Positions 1 to 6,528 of a stretch of DNA of 20,790 nucleotides are shown piece by piece. Where the stretch lies: positions 1 to 20,790 of IMG/VR virus record IMGVR_UViG_3300046367_000006; one strand, given 5' to 3'. How positions within the stretch are numbered: position 1 is the stretch's first letter; every line of letters begins with the position of its first letter. The notes beneath the pieces were generated by a model, which searched no databases, was not told where the DNA came from, and saw only the letters and a program-made list of their open reading frames with translations. The DNA comes from a virus. Made by a program: the position numbers and the translations under genes.

Positions 1-108
1 AAGTCTGACCTGAATCGTCTGCAGAATATCATCGATGAGTCTATGACTTACGATGACGAAACTGAAGATTTTAACGCTATTCTGCGTGAGAATGGTATCG
101 AAGTCTAA
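1..108 (+). CDS. C-terminal end of an unknown protein (partial)
   Basis: Frame 1 is open from the first base to a TAA at 106-108 and encodes the last 35 residues of a protein that begins upstream of the window. The tail is acidic (DDETED, residues 18-23 of the fragment) and ends NGIEV. I do not recognise the family from this fragment. A strong hairpin with a T-tract follows 22 bases after the stop, so this is probably the last gene of its transcript. Confidence 0.6.
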   Translation, partial: KSDLNRLQNIIDESMTYDDETEDFNAILRENGIEV

Positions 109-129
109 TTACAAATAGGTTACTTTTCT

Positions 130-165
130 GCTGACAGAGGACGCCATCCCTCTGTTGGCATTTTT
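130..165 (+). terminator. Rho-independent terminator
   Basis: An 11-bp stem (130-140 with 149-159, two G-T wobbles) encloses an 8-base loop and is followed directly by TTTTT at 161-165. This is a classic intrinsic terminator shape. It sits between the partial first gene and the small HTH-like gene. Confidence 0.8.
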
Positions 166-193
166 CGTTGATGGTTTATTATGGAGTTATTAT

Positions 194-454
194 ATGTCTA
201 AACAAGCTAAGCTGTTGAATCACCTGTCCACTGGTGCTGAACTTACTGCCAAGCAAATTGCAGGCTCATTTGGTTTGAAGAATCCACATCGTGCGATTCA
301 CCTGTTGCGCTCACAAGGTCATTGTGTTTATAGCAACGCTGCTAAATTGGCAGACGGCACAGAGACTACTAAGTACCGTATTGGTAAGCCAAGCAAGCGC
401 ATGGTCGCTGCTGCAAATGCTATCCTTGGTGCTTCTGCATTCTCTCGAGGCTAA
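194..454 (+). CDS. Small winged-helix/HTH-like putative DNA-binding protein
   Basis: The protein has 86 residues counted from the ATG at 194, which has GGAG seven bases upstream. The same frame could open at 155, but that ATG lies inside the terminator stem and has no ribosome site. The first half reads as helix-turn-helix: TAKQIAGSFGLKN (about residues 18-30) followed by a recognition-helix-like HRAIHLLRSQGH. A beta-wing-like stretch (VYSNAAK to TTKYRIG) follows, with a basic region KPSKR near residue 68. It could be a small phage transcription regulator. No specific T4 homologue is recognised. The fold call is an inference from the pattern, not from a database hit. Confidence 0.65.
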   Translation: MSKQAKLLNHLSTGAELTAKQIAGSFGLKNPHRAIHLLRSQGHCVYSNAAKLADGTETTKYRIGKPSKRMVAAANAILGASAFSRG

Positions 455-456
455 TT

Positions 457-487
457 GAATCGGGGCTGGATTTCTCCAGCCCCATTC
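457..487 (+). terminator. Strong hairpin, probable terminator or mRNA-processing stem
   Basis: GGGGCTGG (462-469) pairs perfectly with CCAGCCCC (476-483) around a 6-base loop. GAAT (457-460) can extend the stem with ATTC (484-487) past one bulged C. The downstream T-tract is weak, so it may attenuate or protect mRNA ends rather than fully terminate. The ribosome site of the next gene follows at about 489. Confidence 0.55.
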
Positions 488-498
488 TTGGAGACATA

Positions 499-831
499 AT
501 GGCTACACCTGACGAAGTTAAGAAATCACAAAAAGCCACCACTGGTGGTCGCAAATTTGATGGTGGTAAACTGCAATATGGTTTGCTGCCTCCACTCGCC
601 CTAGCTGAAACTGTAAAGGTTCTCACATTTGGTGCAGAGAAGTATGAACCAGATAACTGGAAGCAAGTTCCAGATTCTAAGCGTCGTTATTTCGACGCAG
701 CGCAACGTCATCTCTGGGCATACAAAGATAATGAAGAACTAGATCCCGAATCAGGTATTCACCACTTGGCGCACGCAATGTGTTGCTTAATGTTCTTGTA
801 TGAACACGATGTAAAATACTCAAAGGAATAA
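499..831 (+). CDS. DUF5664 family putative dATP/dGTP pyrophosphohydrolase (MazG/MazZ-like)
   Basis: The protein has 110 residues with GGAG at 489-492 before the ATG. It shows the family pattern: KFDGGKLQYGLLPP (about residues 19-32), ALAETVKVLTFGAEKYEPDNW (about 34-54), RYFDAAQRHLWAY (about 63-75), and the C-terminal helix GIHHLAHAMCCLMFL. DUF5664 proteins belong to the all-alpha MazG-like NTP pyrophosphatase group. The best known relative, MazZ of phage S-2L, hydrolyses dGTP and dATP-type pools for its modified genome. The likely role here is to shape the dNTP pool during infection. No PurZ or other Z-genome gene is visible, so a diaminopurine genome is not supported. The family call is confident; the exact substrate is not known. 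Confidence 0.8.
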   Translation: MATPDEVKKSQKATTGGRKFDGGKLQYGLLPPLALAETVKVLTFGAEKYEPDNWKQVPDSKRRYFDAAQRHLWAYKDNEELDPESGIHHLAHAMCCLMFLYEHDVKYSKE

Positions 832-832
832 T

Positions 833-1207
833 ATGAGTCTGTGGTCTTGGGAAAAGAAAGAGGACGACCAGTCCTATAAACTGGCTACTGAAAATGTTAA
901 ACTCCAGCAAAGAGTTAATGAGTTAGATCATAAGATTAAACAATATCAAGAACGTCTTGAGGGTGACTTTGCTAAGGCTAGTTTTTCTGTCGACTGGAAT
1001 GCGATGAATGTATTCTCGATCGAGCGCAACAATAATGGTCACGATGGTTACAAGACTATCCTAGGTTATATGTTATCTGAACCTTACACTACTAGCGATG
1101 GCTCTATTACATCTACAGATGTTGTTCGTGAGTGGACTCTGTACTGTTCACACAAAGAACATGAGCGTCTTGTCGCTGAGTTTAATCTGTACAAAGCATC
1201 AAAATAA
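833..1207 (+). CDS. Hypothetical protein with N-terminal coiled coil
   Basis: The protein has 124 residues. AAGGA overlaps the end of the preceding gene and sits five bases before the ATG; the two genes are separated by one base and are probably co-translated. Residues about 15-45 (from YKLATENVKLQQRVNELDHK) form a heptad-like charged coiled coil. The second half is a mixed alpha/beta segment with a central FSVDWNAMNVFSIERNNNG. No enzyme motif or membrane segment is visible, and the family is not recognised. Confidence 0.7.
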   Translation: MSLWSWEKKEDDQSYKLATENVKLQQRVNELDHKIKQYQERLEGDFAKASFSVDWNAMNVFSIERNNNGHDGYKTILGYMLSEPYTTSDGSITSTDVVREWTLYCSHKEHERLVAEFNLYKASK

Positions 1208-1209
1208 AT

Positions 1210-1238
1210 TTGGCTGAAAGAGCCTTTTGACGTATAAT
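1210..1238 (+). promoter_or_regulatory. Sigma-70-like promoter upstream of sliding clamp gene
   Basis: TTGGCT (1210-1215), a 17-bp spacer and a perfect TATAAT (1233-1238) lie 35 bp before the clamp start. The -35 hexamer is also the left arm of a short hairpin (GGCT-GAAAG-AGCC followed by TTTT), so the upstream gene's weak terminator and this promoter may overlap. Confidence 0.7.
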
Positions 1239-1272
1239 CATTTATACATAGTTATTATTACTTGGAGAAAAT

Positions 1273-1929
1273 ATGAAATTATCTAAAGAGACAGTTGCCC
1301 TAATTAAGAACTTTGCTGGTATCAATAGCAACCTTCTTTTGAAAGCTGGTAATCAGTTGTCCACAATCTCTGCACAAAAGAACGTCATGGCAGACGCTAC
1401 TGTGACTGAGACATTCCCTGACTTTGGTATCTACGACTTGAATGAGTTCTTGGGTGCTATGTCTTTGTTTGAAGATCCAGAGTTGACCTTTAGCGACAAG
1501 TTCGTTAAAATCGAACAAGGTGGTTCAAGCATCAAGTATTTCGCTGCAGATGCTAGCGTGTTGACTGCTCCACAAAAAGCTATCACATTCCCATCCCATG
1601 AGATTGAGTTTACTGCAACTGCTGCTATGTTGAATATGATTCATCGTACTGCTTCTGTGTTGCGTGCTTCTGATGTTTCTATCATCGGTGACGGTTCCAC
1701 AATGAGCGTTGTTGTTGGTGATAAGAAGAATACCACTGGTAACTCTTATAGCGCAAATGTTGGCACTACTGACAAGTCTTTCCGTGTGAACTTGAAAGTA
1801 GAAAACTTGAAGATGATTCCTAACGACTATACTGTTAGCATCTCAAGCAAGAAAATCTCTCGATTCAAAGCTGCAGGTGACTTGGTTTATTACGTAGCTG
1901 TTGAAGCAGATTCTTCATTTGAATTCTAA
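1273..1929 (+). CDS. 45: Sliding clamp (DNA polymerase processivity factor), T4 gp45-like
   Basis: The protein has 218 residues, against 228 for T4 gp45. The start MKLSKETVALIKNFAGINSN closely matches the T4 N-terminus, IYDLNEFLG is a conserved internal block, and the end YVAVEADSSFEF matches T4 YVVALEADSTHDF. gp45 forms a ring trimer that encircles DNA and tethers polymerase gp43, and in T4 also the late-transcription factors gp33 and gp55. GGAG precedes the ATG and a sigma-70-type promoter ends at 1238. The clamp loader subunits follow downstream, but here a halogenase gene comes between. Three proteins in this window carry a matching clamp-binding tail (see findings). Confidence 0.95.
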   Translation: MKLSKETVALIKNFAGINSNLLLKAGNQLSTISAQKNVMADATVTETFPDFGIYDLNEFLGAMSLFEDPELTFSDKFVKIEQGGSSIKYFAADASVLTAPQKAITFPSHEIEFTATAAMLNMIHRTASVLRASDVSIIGDGSTMSVVVGDKKNTTGNSYSANVGTTDKSFRVNLKVENLKMIPNDYTVSISSKKISRFKAAGDLVYYVAVEADSSFEF

Positions 1930-1935
1930 TAAATA
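1928..1935 (+). promoter_or_regulatory. Possible T4-type late promoter
   Basis: AATAAATA matches the late-promoter core TATAAATA at 7 of 8 bases and fits the relaxed NATAAATA form described for cyanophages. It overlaps the stop codon of the clamp gene and lies about 25 bp before the halogenase start. A short A/T motif in A/T-rich DNA is weak evidence by itself. Confidence 0.3.
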
Positions 1936-1959
1936 TAATTACTTAACTATAAGGATTGT

Positions 1960-3438
1960 ATGAAGAAGATTTTGGTATTGGGTGGAGGAACAGCTGGTCT
2001 GATTTCTGCCTTAGTAATGAAAAGAACTTTCCCAGAGTATAACATTACAGTTATAGAGTCTGACTCTATCGGTATCATTGGTGTTGGTGAGGGGTCTACT
2101 GAACATTGGAAAATGTTCATGGACTACTGTGATATTAATGCCCACATGCTCGTTAGAAAAACTGATGCTGCTCTTAAGAAGGGCATTAAGTTCGAGAATT
2201 GGAATGGAGATGGTAAAAGCTATTTCCACTCTTTGGGCGATCCATTCTATTCTGAATATGGTCAAGACACTGGACACAGACTTTTGTTTATCAAATCATT
2301 GATTGCCAATGGTATTAAAACTGAAGATGTTTTGGTGGATACCAATCTTGTGACCATGCAAGGTGGTATTAATAGCACAAACCAATACCACTTCAACACA
2401 TTTAAACTAAACGAAGTTCTCCATGAGATTTGTTCTGAGCGAGGTGTGAATTTTATTCATACAACTATCTCTGACGTTTCAGTTAAAGAGAATGGTGACA
2501 TCGAATCTCTAACAGATACTGCTGGCGTTACACACGAAGCTGATTTCTTTATTGATAGTAGTGGTATGAAAAGAATCATCTCCTCCAAACTTGGAGTGAA
2601 GTGGGTTTCTTATAAAAAGTATTTGCCGATGAATCATGCATTGGCATTCCCAACTCAAGATGTTTCTGACTTGAAACCGCACACTCTGTCTCGTGCTCTT
2701 TCTTCTGGTTGGAATTGGAGAATTTCTACACAAGGGAGATATGGTAATGGGTACGTGTTCTGTGATGATTTTATTGATTCTACTAAAGCCCATGCTGAAG
2801 TTCAGACAGTATATTCAGAAGAAGTTAAAGTAGCCAAAGACATTAAGTTTGATGCAGGACGTGTAGATAAATTTTGGGTTAACAATTGCGTTTCTATCGG
2901 ATTGTCGGCTTCTTTTGTAGAACCACTAGAGGCTTCTAGTATTGGTAATTCTATTCTTCAGTCTATCGGTTTGGCTAGGATGTTTGGTTCTTGGGAGCTA
3001 GATCGTAAGATTTCAGAAAAGTATAACAGTAAATTTGTTTCTTGTTTTAATAATATCGTAGACTTCGTTCAGTTGCATTACATAACAAAACGTGATGATA
3101 CTGAATTTTGGAGAGCACTACCATCAATGATGACCAAGACAGACTTCGTACAAGAACACTTGGAAACATTTAAGAAAACATTACCAAACCAGACATATTT
3201 TATGGATGAATATAATATGTTTAATGCACCAAACTGGGCGCAGGTTATGGATGGTCTTGGTCTTTATGATAAACAATATATCACTAAGACTCTGCATACT
3301 ACATATGGAGATAAAGTTGTTCAAGAACAATTAAACAAGTATAATGAATACTTGGCTAATGTTCAACGAGGTGTTTACATTGAGCATAAAGTGTTATTGC
3401 AACAAAACAATATTGTGGTTAAATTCGACCAACAATAA
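1960..3438 (+). CDS. Flavin-dependent tryptophan halogenase-like protein
   Basis: The protein has 492 residues with AAGGA before the ATG. The N-terminus is a Rossmann FAD-binding site, GGGTAG at 8-13. The segment LKKGIKFENW places K73 where the family has its catalytic lysine (K79 in PrnA). The halogenase signature W-x-W-x-I appears as GWNWRI (250-255), although the usual following proline is a serine. EPLEASSIG (321-329) holds E324, matching the second catalytic glutamate region of PrnA (E346). The enzyme would use FADH2, O2 and halide to chlorinate or brominate an indole or similar substrate; the true substrate cannot be read from sequence. It needs a flavin reductase, and none is seen here. 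The gene is placed between the sliding clamp and clamp loader, an odd context for a metabolic enzyme. Similar genes occur in other aquatic T4-like phages. Confidence 0.9.
   Translation: MKKILVLGGGTAGLISALVMKRTFPEYNITVIESDSIGIIGVGEGSTEHWKMFMDYCDINAHMLVRKTDAALKKGIKFENWNGDGKSYFHSLGDPFYSEYGQDTGHRLLFIKSLIANGIKTEDVLVDTNLVTMQGGINSTNQYHFNTFKLNEVLHEICSERGVNFIHTTISDVSVKENGDIESLTDTAGVTHEADFFIDSSGMKRIISSKLGVKWVSYKKYLPMNHALAFPTQDVSDLKPHTLSRALSSGWNWRISTQGRYGNGYVFCDDFIDSTKAHAEVQTVYSEEVKVAKDIKFDAGRVDKFWVNNCVSIGLSASFVEPLEASSIGNSILQSIGLARMFGSWELDRKISEKYNSKFVSCFNNIVDFVQLHYITKRDDTEFWRALPSMMTKTDFVQEHLETFKKTLPNQTYFMDEYNMFNAPNWAQVMDGLGLYDKQYITKTLHTTYGDKVVQEQLNKYNEYLANVQRGVYIEHKVLLQQNNIVVKFDQQ
3317..3345 (+). promoter_or_regulatory. 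Possible internal promoter before clamp loader gene
   Basis: TTGTTC (3317-3322), a 17-bp spacer and TATAAT (3340-3345) lie inside the halogenase gene, 108 bp before the gp44 start. The -35 matches consensus only in TTG, but the spacing equals that of the other candidate promoters in the window. Confidence 0.4.
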
Positions 3439-3453
3439 TTTTTAGGATATATT

Positions 3454-4407
3454 ATGATTGATTCACGTGATAACCAGTTTTTGTGGGTAGAGAAATATCG
3501 TCCACAAACGATCGATGAGTGCGTCCTACCAGAAGCACTCAAGAAGACTTTTAAAGAGTACATTGATCAGGGTGAACTCCCACATTTTTTATTCGCAGGT
3601 ACGGCAGGTATCGGTAAGACTACTGTAGCTAAAGCACTGTGTAACGAGATTGGTGCTGAGTATATTATCCTTAACGGTTCTGATACAGGTGGTCACATCG
3701 ACACACTTCGCACCCAGATTAAGGGATTCGCTTCTACAGTTTCCTTAACGGATGCTAAGAAGATTGTTATCCTCGATGAGGCTGATTATCTTCAAGCCAA
3801 CTCTACTCAACCAGCACTTCGTGCGTTCATGGAAGAGTATAGTGCTAACTGTCGTTTTATCTTCACGTGTAACTATAAGAACAAGATTATCGAACCGCTG
3901 CACTCTCGTTGTGCTGTTATAGAATTCAAGATTGAGAATAAAGACAAGCAGCAACTTGCTGGCACATTCTTCAAACGTGCTACTCAGATCTTGAAACAAG
4001 AAGGTATTGAGTTTGATCCTAAAGTTGTAGCTGAACTGGTGACTAAACACTTTCCAGACTGGCGTCGAGTATTGAATGAACTTCAACGCTATTCTGTTTC
4101 TGGTAAGATTGACTCTGGTATCTTAGTTAATCTTGGAGAAGAAACCTATAAAGAATTAGTCAAGCACCTGAAAGATAAAAATTACGCTGAGGTTCGTAAG
4201 TGGGTTGGAAAGAACTCAGATGCTGATACTGTTGCATTGTTTCGTGAGTTGTATGACAATTCTGCCACAACAATGGAAGCTGGGTCTATCCCATCTCTAG
4301 TTTTGGTTCTAGCTGATTATCAGTATAAGGCAGCATTCGTCGCTGATCATGAACTAAATATCATGGCAGCGTTGACTGAGATTATGATGCAATGTAAATT
4401 TAAGTGA
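3454..4407 (+). CDS. 44: Clamp loader large subunit (AAA+ ATPase), T4 gp44-like
   Basis: The protein has 317 residues, close to T4 gp44 (319). It opens with the clamp loader signature LWVEKYRPQTIDE (10-22). Walker A is GTAGIGKTT (49-57), Walker B is VILDEAD (105-111), sensor 1 is FTCNY (137-141), and SRC (151-153) supplies the trans arginine finger. gp44 forms the ATPase part of the gp44/62 loader, which opens gp45 and places it at primer-template junctions. Partner gp62 lies at 4925-5314, after two small ORFs. AGGA precedes the start. Confidence 0.95.
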   Translation: MIDSRDNQFLWVEKYRPQTIDECVLPEALKKTFKEYIDQGELPHFLFAGTAGIGKTTVAKALCNEIGAEYIILNGSDTGGHIDTLRTQIKGFASTVSLTDAKKIVILDEADYLQANSTQPALRAFMEEYSANCRFIFTCNYKNKIIEPLHSRCAVIEFKIENKDKQQLAGTFFKRATQILKQEGIEFDPKVVAELVTKHFPDWRRVLNELQRYSVSGKIDSGILVNLGEETYKELVKHLKDKNYAEVRKWVGKNSDADTVALFRELYDNSATTMEAGSIPSLVLVLADYQYKAAFVADHELNIMAALTEIMMQCKFK

Positions 4408-4414
4408 GGATGAT

Positions 4415-4741
4415 ATGGAAGATTTTTTGTCTTTTGGCGTATTTGCTTTAGGGTTTATTTTAGGTTGGATCCTTCGAGAGGAACTTGCTAAACGTCGAGT
4501 TGATAAACTATTGGCAGAACTCGAGGGTGATATTGAAGAGAAATCTGATGCTATTCGTAAGAATACTATTCCTATTAAAATTGAGATACATAATGGTGCA
4601 TATTATGTATTTAATACGGACACTGATGAATTCATGGCGCAAGGTAAAACTCGTCCAGAATTAGAAATCGAACTTGCTAAACGCCACCCAGAAAAGCGAT
4701 TCATCGCTACACCAGATAATTTAAAAGAGGTAGGATTTTAA
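4415..4741 (+). CDS. Small protein with N-terminal membrane segment
   Basis: The protein has 108 residues. Residues about 5-20 (LSFGVFALGFILGWIL) form one hydrophobic helix, followed by the charged REELAKRR, which suggests an N-out or signal-anchor topology with a cytoplasmic body. A charged helix (about 26-48) and a small beta-rich segment (IKIEIHNGAYYVFNTDTDE, about 54-72) follow. The start overlaps nothing, and TGAGGATGAT gives a good ribosome site just after the gp44 stop. The family is not recognised. The position between clamp loader genes is unusual for a membrane protein. Confidence 0.7.
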   Translation: MEDFLSFGVFALGFILGWILREELAKRRVDKLLAELEGDIEEKSDAIRKNTIPIKIEIHNGAYYVFNTDTDEFMAQGKTRPELEIELAKRHPEKRFIATPDNLKEVGF

Positions 4742-4923
4742 TGAACACCATATACGAAACAGAAGAACGTAGTGCTAATATCGAACAGCAAGCTACCAAA
4801 GATTATATGGTAGAGTTCGCCGATAAAGAAACTTGCCAGTCTCAATTTGAAACATTCCATACACTTGAACAAGCACAAGACTCTGCCAAGCGTTGGTTGA
4901 TTCATGCTTACACCCCACTGTAA
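4741..4923 (+). CDS. Hypothetical 60-residue protein
   Basis: The ATG at 4741 shares its A with the TAA of the preceding gene, with AGGTAGGA upstream. The product is acidic in its first half and has EFADKETCQSQFETFHTLEQ, then a helix ending KRWLIHAYTPL. The FETFHTLEQAQDSAKRW pattern resembles small phage proteins of a beta-alpha type, but I do not recognise a named family. Coding status rests on tight coupling with both neighbours. Confidence 0.6.
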   Translation: MNTIYETEERSANIEQQATKDYMVEFADKETCQSQFETFHTLEQAQDSAKRWLIHAYTPL

Positions 4924-4924
4924 T

Positions 4925-5314
4925 ATGAGCCCATTTGATTATGTGAAAGCTATCAATGAAACCAAAGTTGATTTACTATCAGGAGATCCAGAAGCAGTTA
5001 AAGATTATAACAAGGTAAAGTTCATTGTGAACCGAGCCTTGGGATATTTCCCCGATACAGTTATGCAAGCTAATCAGATGAATCAACATTCTGATATTCC
5101 TGCAGACTGGCAATTTTCTTTTTTCCTAAATACTATTTCGAAGAAACGACGTTTCAGTAAATGGGCAAAAGCCGACGCTGAATCCGCTTCTTTAGAACTC
5201 GTAAAAGAGTACTATGGGTATTCAAGCGAAAGGGCGAAAGAGGCACTCAGTGTCCTTTCCGATGAACACTTGATTATGATAAAAGAAAAATTATTCAAAG
5301 GTGGAAAATCATGA
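4925..5314 (+). CDS. 62: Clamp loader small subunit, T4 gp62-like
   Basis: The protein has 129 residues from the ATG at 4925; an in-frame ATG at 4904 would overlap the previous gene and adds seven unconvincing residues. The blocks GYFPDTVMQANQMNQ and KKRRFSKWAKADAESASLELV align with T4 gp62 SQFPECMPAVYAMN and RGKRYGKWAKLVEDSTEVLI. T4 gp62 has 187 residues, so this copy lacks part of the N-terminal half. gp62 is the structural subunit that holds the gp44 ATPases in the loader. No clear ribosome site precedes it, so translation is probably coupled to the preceding ORF. The stop overlaps the RegA start. Confidence 0.85.
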   Translation: MSPFDYVKAINETKVDLLSGDPEAVKDYNKVKFIVNRALGYFPDTVMQANQMNQHSDIPADWQFSFFLNTISKKRRFSKWAKADAESASLELVKEYYGYSSERAKEALSVLSDEHLIMIKEKLFKGGKS

Positions 5315-5730
5315 CTGTTGAAGTGATTTATTACGACTGGACTCCTGAGTCCATGCTCGAGGTGACGTTGCCAGAACCAGATGCATTTCTAAAGGTTCGT
5401 GAAACTCTAACCCGTATCGGGATTGCCTCAAGAAAAGAACAAAAGCTATATCAATCTTGCCATATTTTACATAAACAAGGTCGATACTTCATCGTGCACT
5501 TCAAGGAATTGTTTGCACTCGATGGTAAAGAATCGAATATTACCGCAGGTGATATCGAGAGACGCAATGCTATTGCTAGTTTGCTACAGGACTGGGATCT
5601 GTTAAAGATCCTAAATACTACACAAGCTGAACAAAAGGCTTCGCTGTCTCAAATTAAGGTGGTCTCTTACAAAGAAAAAGACCAGTGGGAATTAGTTCCA
5701 AAATACAACATAGGAAAAAAAGCAAAATGA
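5311..5730 (+). CDS. regA: RegA translational repressor of early genes
   Basis: The protein has 139 residues, against 122 for T4 RegA. LYQSCHILHKQGRYFIVHFKE (about 46-66) and the end WELVPKYNIG are nearly T4 RegA (LYQSCHILQKKGLYYIVHFKE, WKLVPKYTIG), and FLKVRETLTRIGIA (about 26-39) also matches. RegA binds the translation start region of early phage mRNAs, including those of clamp and loader genes in T4, and blocks initiation. The start at 5311 has AGGTGG upstream and overlaps the gp62 stop. It gives 14 extra N-terminal residues before MLEVTLPEPDAF, where T4 RegA begins; an internal start at 5353 is possible but lacks a good ribosome site. Confidence 0.95.
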   Translation: MTVEVIYYDWTPESMLEVTLPEPDAFLKVRETLTRIGIASRKEQKLYQSCHILHKQGRYFIVHFKELFALDGKESNITAGDIERRNAIASLLQDWDLLKILNTTQAEQKASLSQIKVVSYKEKDQWELVPKYNIGKKAK

Positions 5731-5894
5731 TTAAACTTGAATTGACTGTAGATGAAGTAAACGTTATTCTTCGTTCTTTGGGTAAGCACCCGTTTGATGA
5801 GATCGCCCAATTGATCGTTAAGATCAAACAACAAGGTGATCCACAAGCTGTTGCGGCATCCGCAGAAGCTACTGCTGAAACACCAGCAGCCTAA
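5727..5894 (+). CDS. Hypothetical 55-residue protein
   Basis: The ATG at 5727 overlaps the RegA stop as ATGA, which favours this start over an in-frame one at 5685 that lies inside regA. The product begins MIKLELTVDEVNVILRSLGK and ends in an alanine-rich tail (VAASAEATAETPAA). Similar short proteins with an LTVDEVN-type start are common in tailed phages, without known function. The helix near FDEIAQLIVKIKQQG may be a dimer or partner-binding helix. Confidence 0.65.
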   Translation: MIKLELTVDEVNVILRSLGKHPFDEIAQLIVKIKQQGDPQAVAASAEATAETPAA

Positions 5895-6045
5895 CCAAAC
5901 CCACCTTAGGGCTGTTGTCGTCTACGGTATAGGCGTCCGTGCAATTGAACTGACATACGTAATTGTCGCCAGATAAAGTAACTGGCACTGTCTTGCCTTC
6001 GGGGAGACACTTTTATCACTAACTCGCTTAATAGGAGAAACTCGA
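5895..6045 (+). promoter_or_regulatory. Structured 151-base leader before hsp20
   Basis: No coding region is seen. A hairpin with TGTCT (5989-5993) and AGACA (6005-6009) surrounds an inner CC-TTCG-GG, a stable UUCG tetraloop, followed by CTTTTATC. It may terminate the regA transcript or act in the hsp20 leader. Further upstream, GACA-N8-TGTC around TACGTA (5952-5967) can also fold. A weak promoter, CTGACA-16-GATAAA (5950-5977), is possible. Good ribosome site TAGGAGAAA lies just before the hsp20 ATG. Confidence 0.45.
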
Positions 6046-6528
6046 ATGACAAAACCATTCACACCATCATTTTTTAGTCAAGACACTTTCAAGGACTTCG
6101 ATAAGTTCTTCGTAGGTTTCGATGAACAGTTCGAGAAAATGCAAGCATTGCATGACGACTTGACAAAGAACATCCCAAACTACCCACCATTTAACGTTCG
6201 CAAGAATGGCAATACCTACACAATCGAAATTGCTGTGGCAGGTTTCGCACAAAACGAAATCGACGTCACCATCGATGGCGGTAAGCTAATCGTTAAGGGT
6301 AATGTAGAGTCTAAAGAAGCTGAAGATAACTTCTTGTTCAAAGGTATTTCCAACCGTGCATTTACACGTGCTTGGGCTATTGGTGATCAGTATGAAGTTA
6401 AAGATGCTGAAATTTTCAACGGTATGTTGAAAATCGCTCTCGATAAATTAGTACCAGAAGTTCCAAAGGCTAAGAAGGTTCCAGTTAAAACTGGTTCTGG
6501 AAAACAGTTCCTACAGGAAGGTGAATAA
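6046..6528 (+). CDS. Small heat-shock protein (Hsp20/alpha-crystallin, IbpA-like)
   Basis: The protein has 160 residues. The alpha-crystallin domain spans about 45-140: PPFNVRKNGNTYTIEIAVAGF (47-67), then NEIDVTIDGGKLIVKGN, the RAFTRAWAIGDQYEV strand and NGMLKIALDKLVPE. The conserved A-G-F after the first strands and the GML-type motif near the end are typical of the IbpA class. These ATP-independent chaperones bind unfolding proteins; phage copies are common in aquatic T4-like viruses and may assist capsid folding or stress during infection. An aromatic-rich N-terminal arm (FFSQDTFKDFDKFFVGF) and a basic C-terminal tail are present. Confidence 0.92.
   Translation: MTKPFTPSFFSQDTFKDFDKFFVGFDEQFEKMQALHDDLTKNIPNYPPFNVRKNGNTYTIEIAVAGFAQNEIDVTIDGGKLIVKGNVESKEAEDNFLFKGISNRAFTRAWAIGDQYEVKDAEIFNGMLKIALDKLVPEVPKAKKVPVKTGSGKQFLQEGE

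Noticed and set aside
155-193. Longer N-terminus for the small HTH-like protein
   Set aside because: The upstream ATG at 155 lies in the terminator stem and lacks a ribosome site, while the ATG at 194 has GGAG at proper distance.
499-831. Diaminopurine (Z) genome indicated by a MazZ-like gene
   Set aside because: No PurZ-like gene or special polymerase is seen here; the polymerase is a standard T4 gp43 type, and DUF5664 genes are common in ordinary phages.
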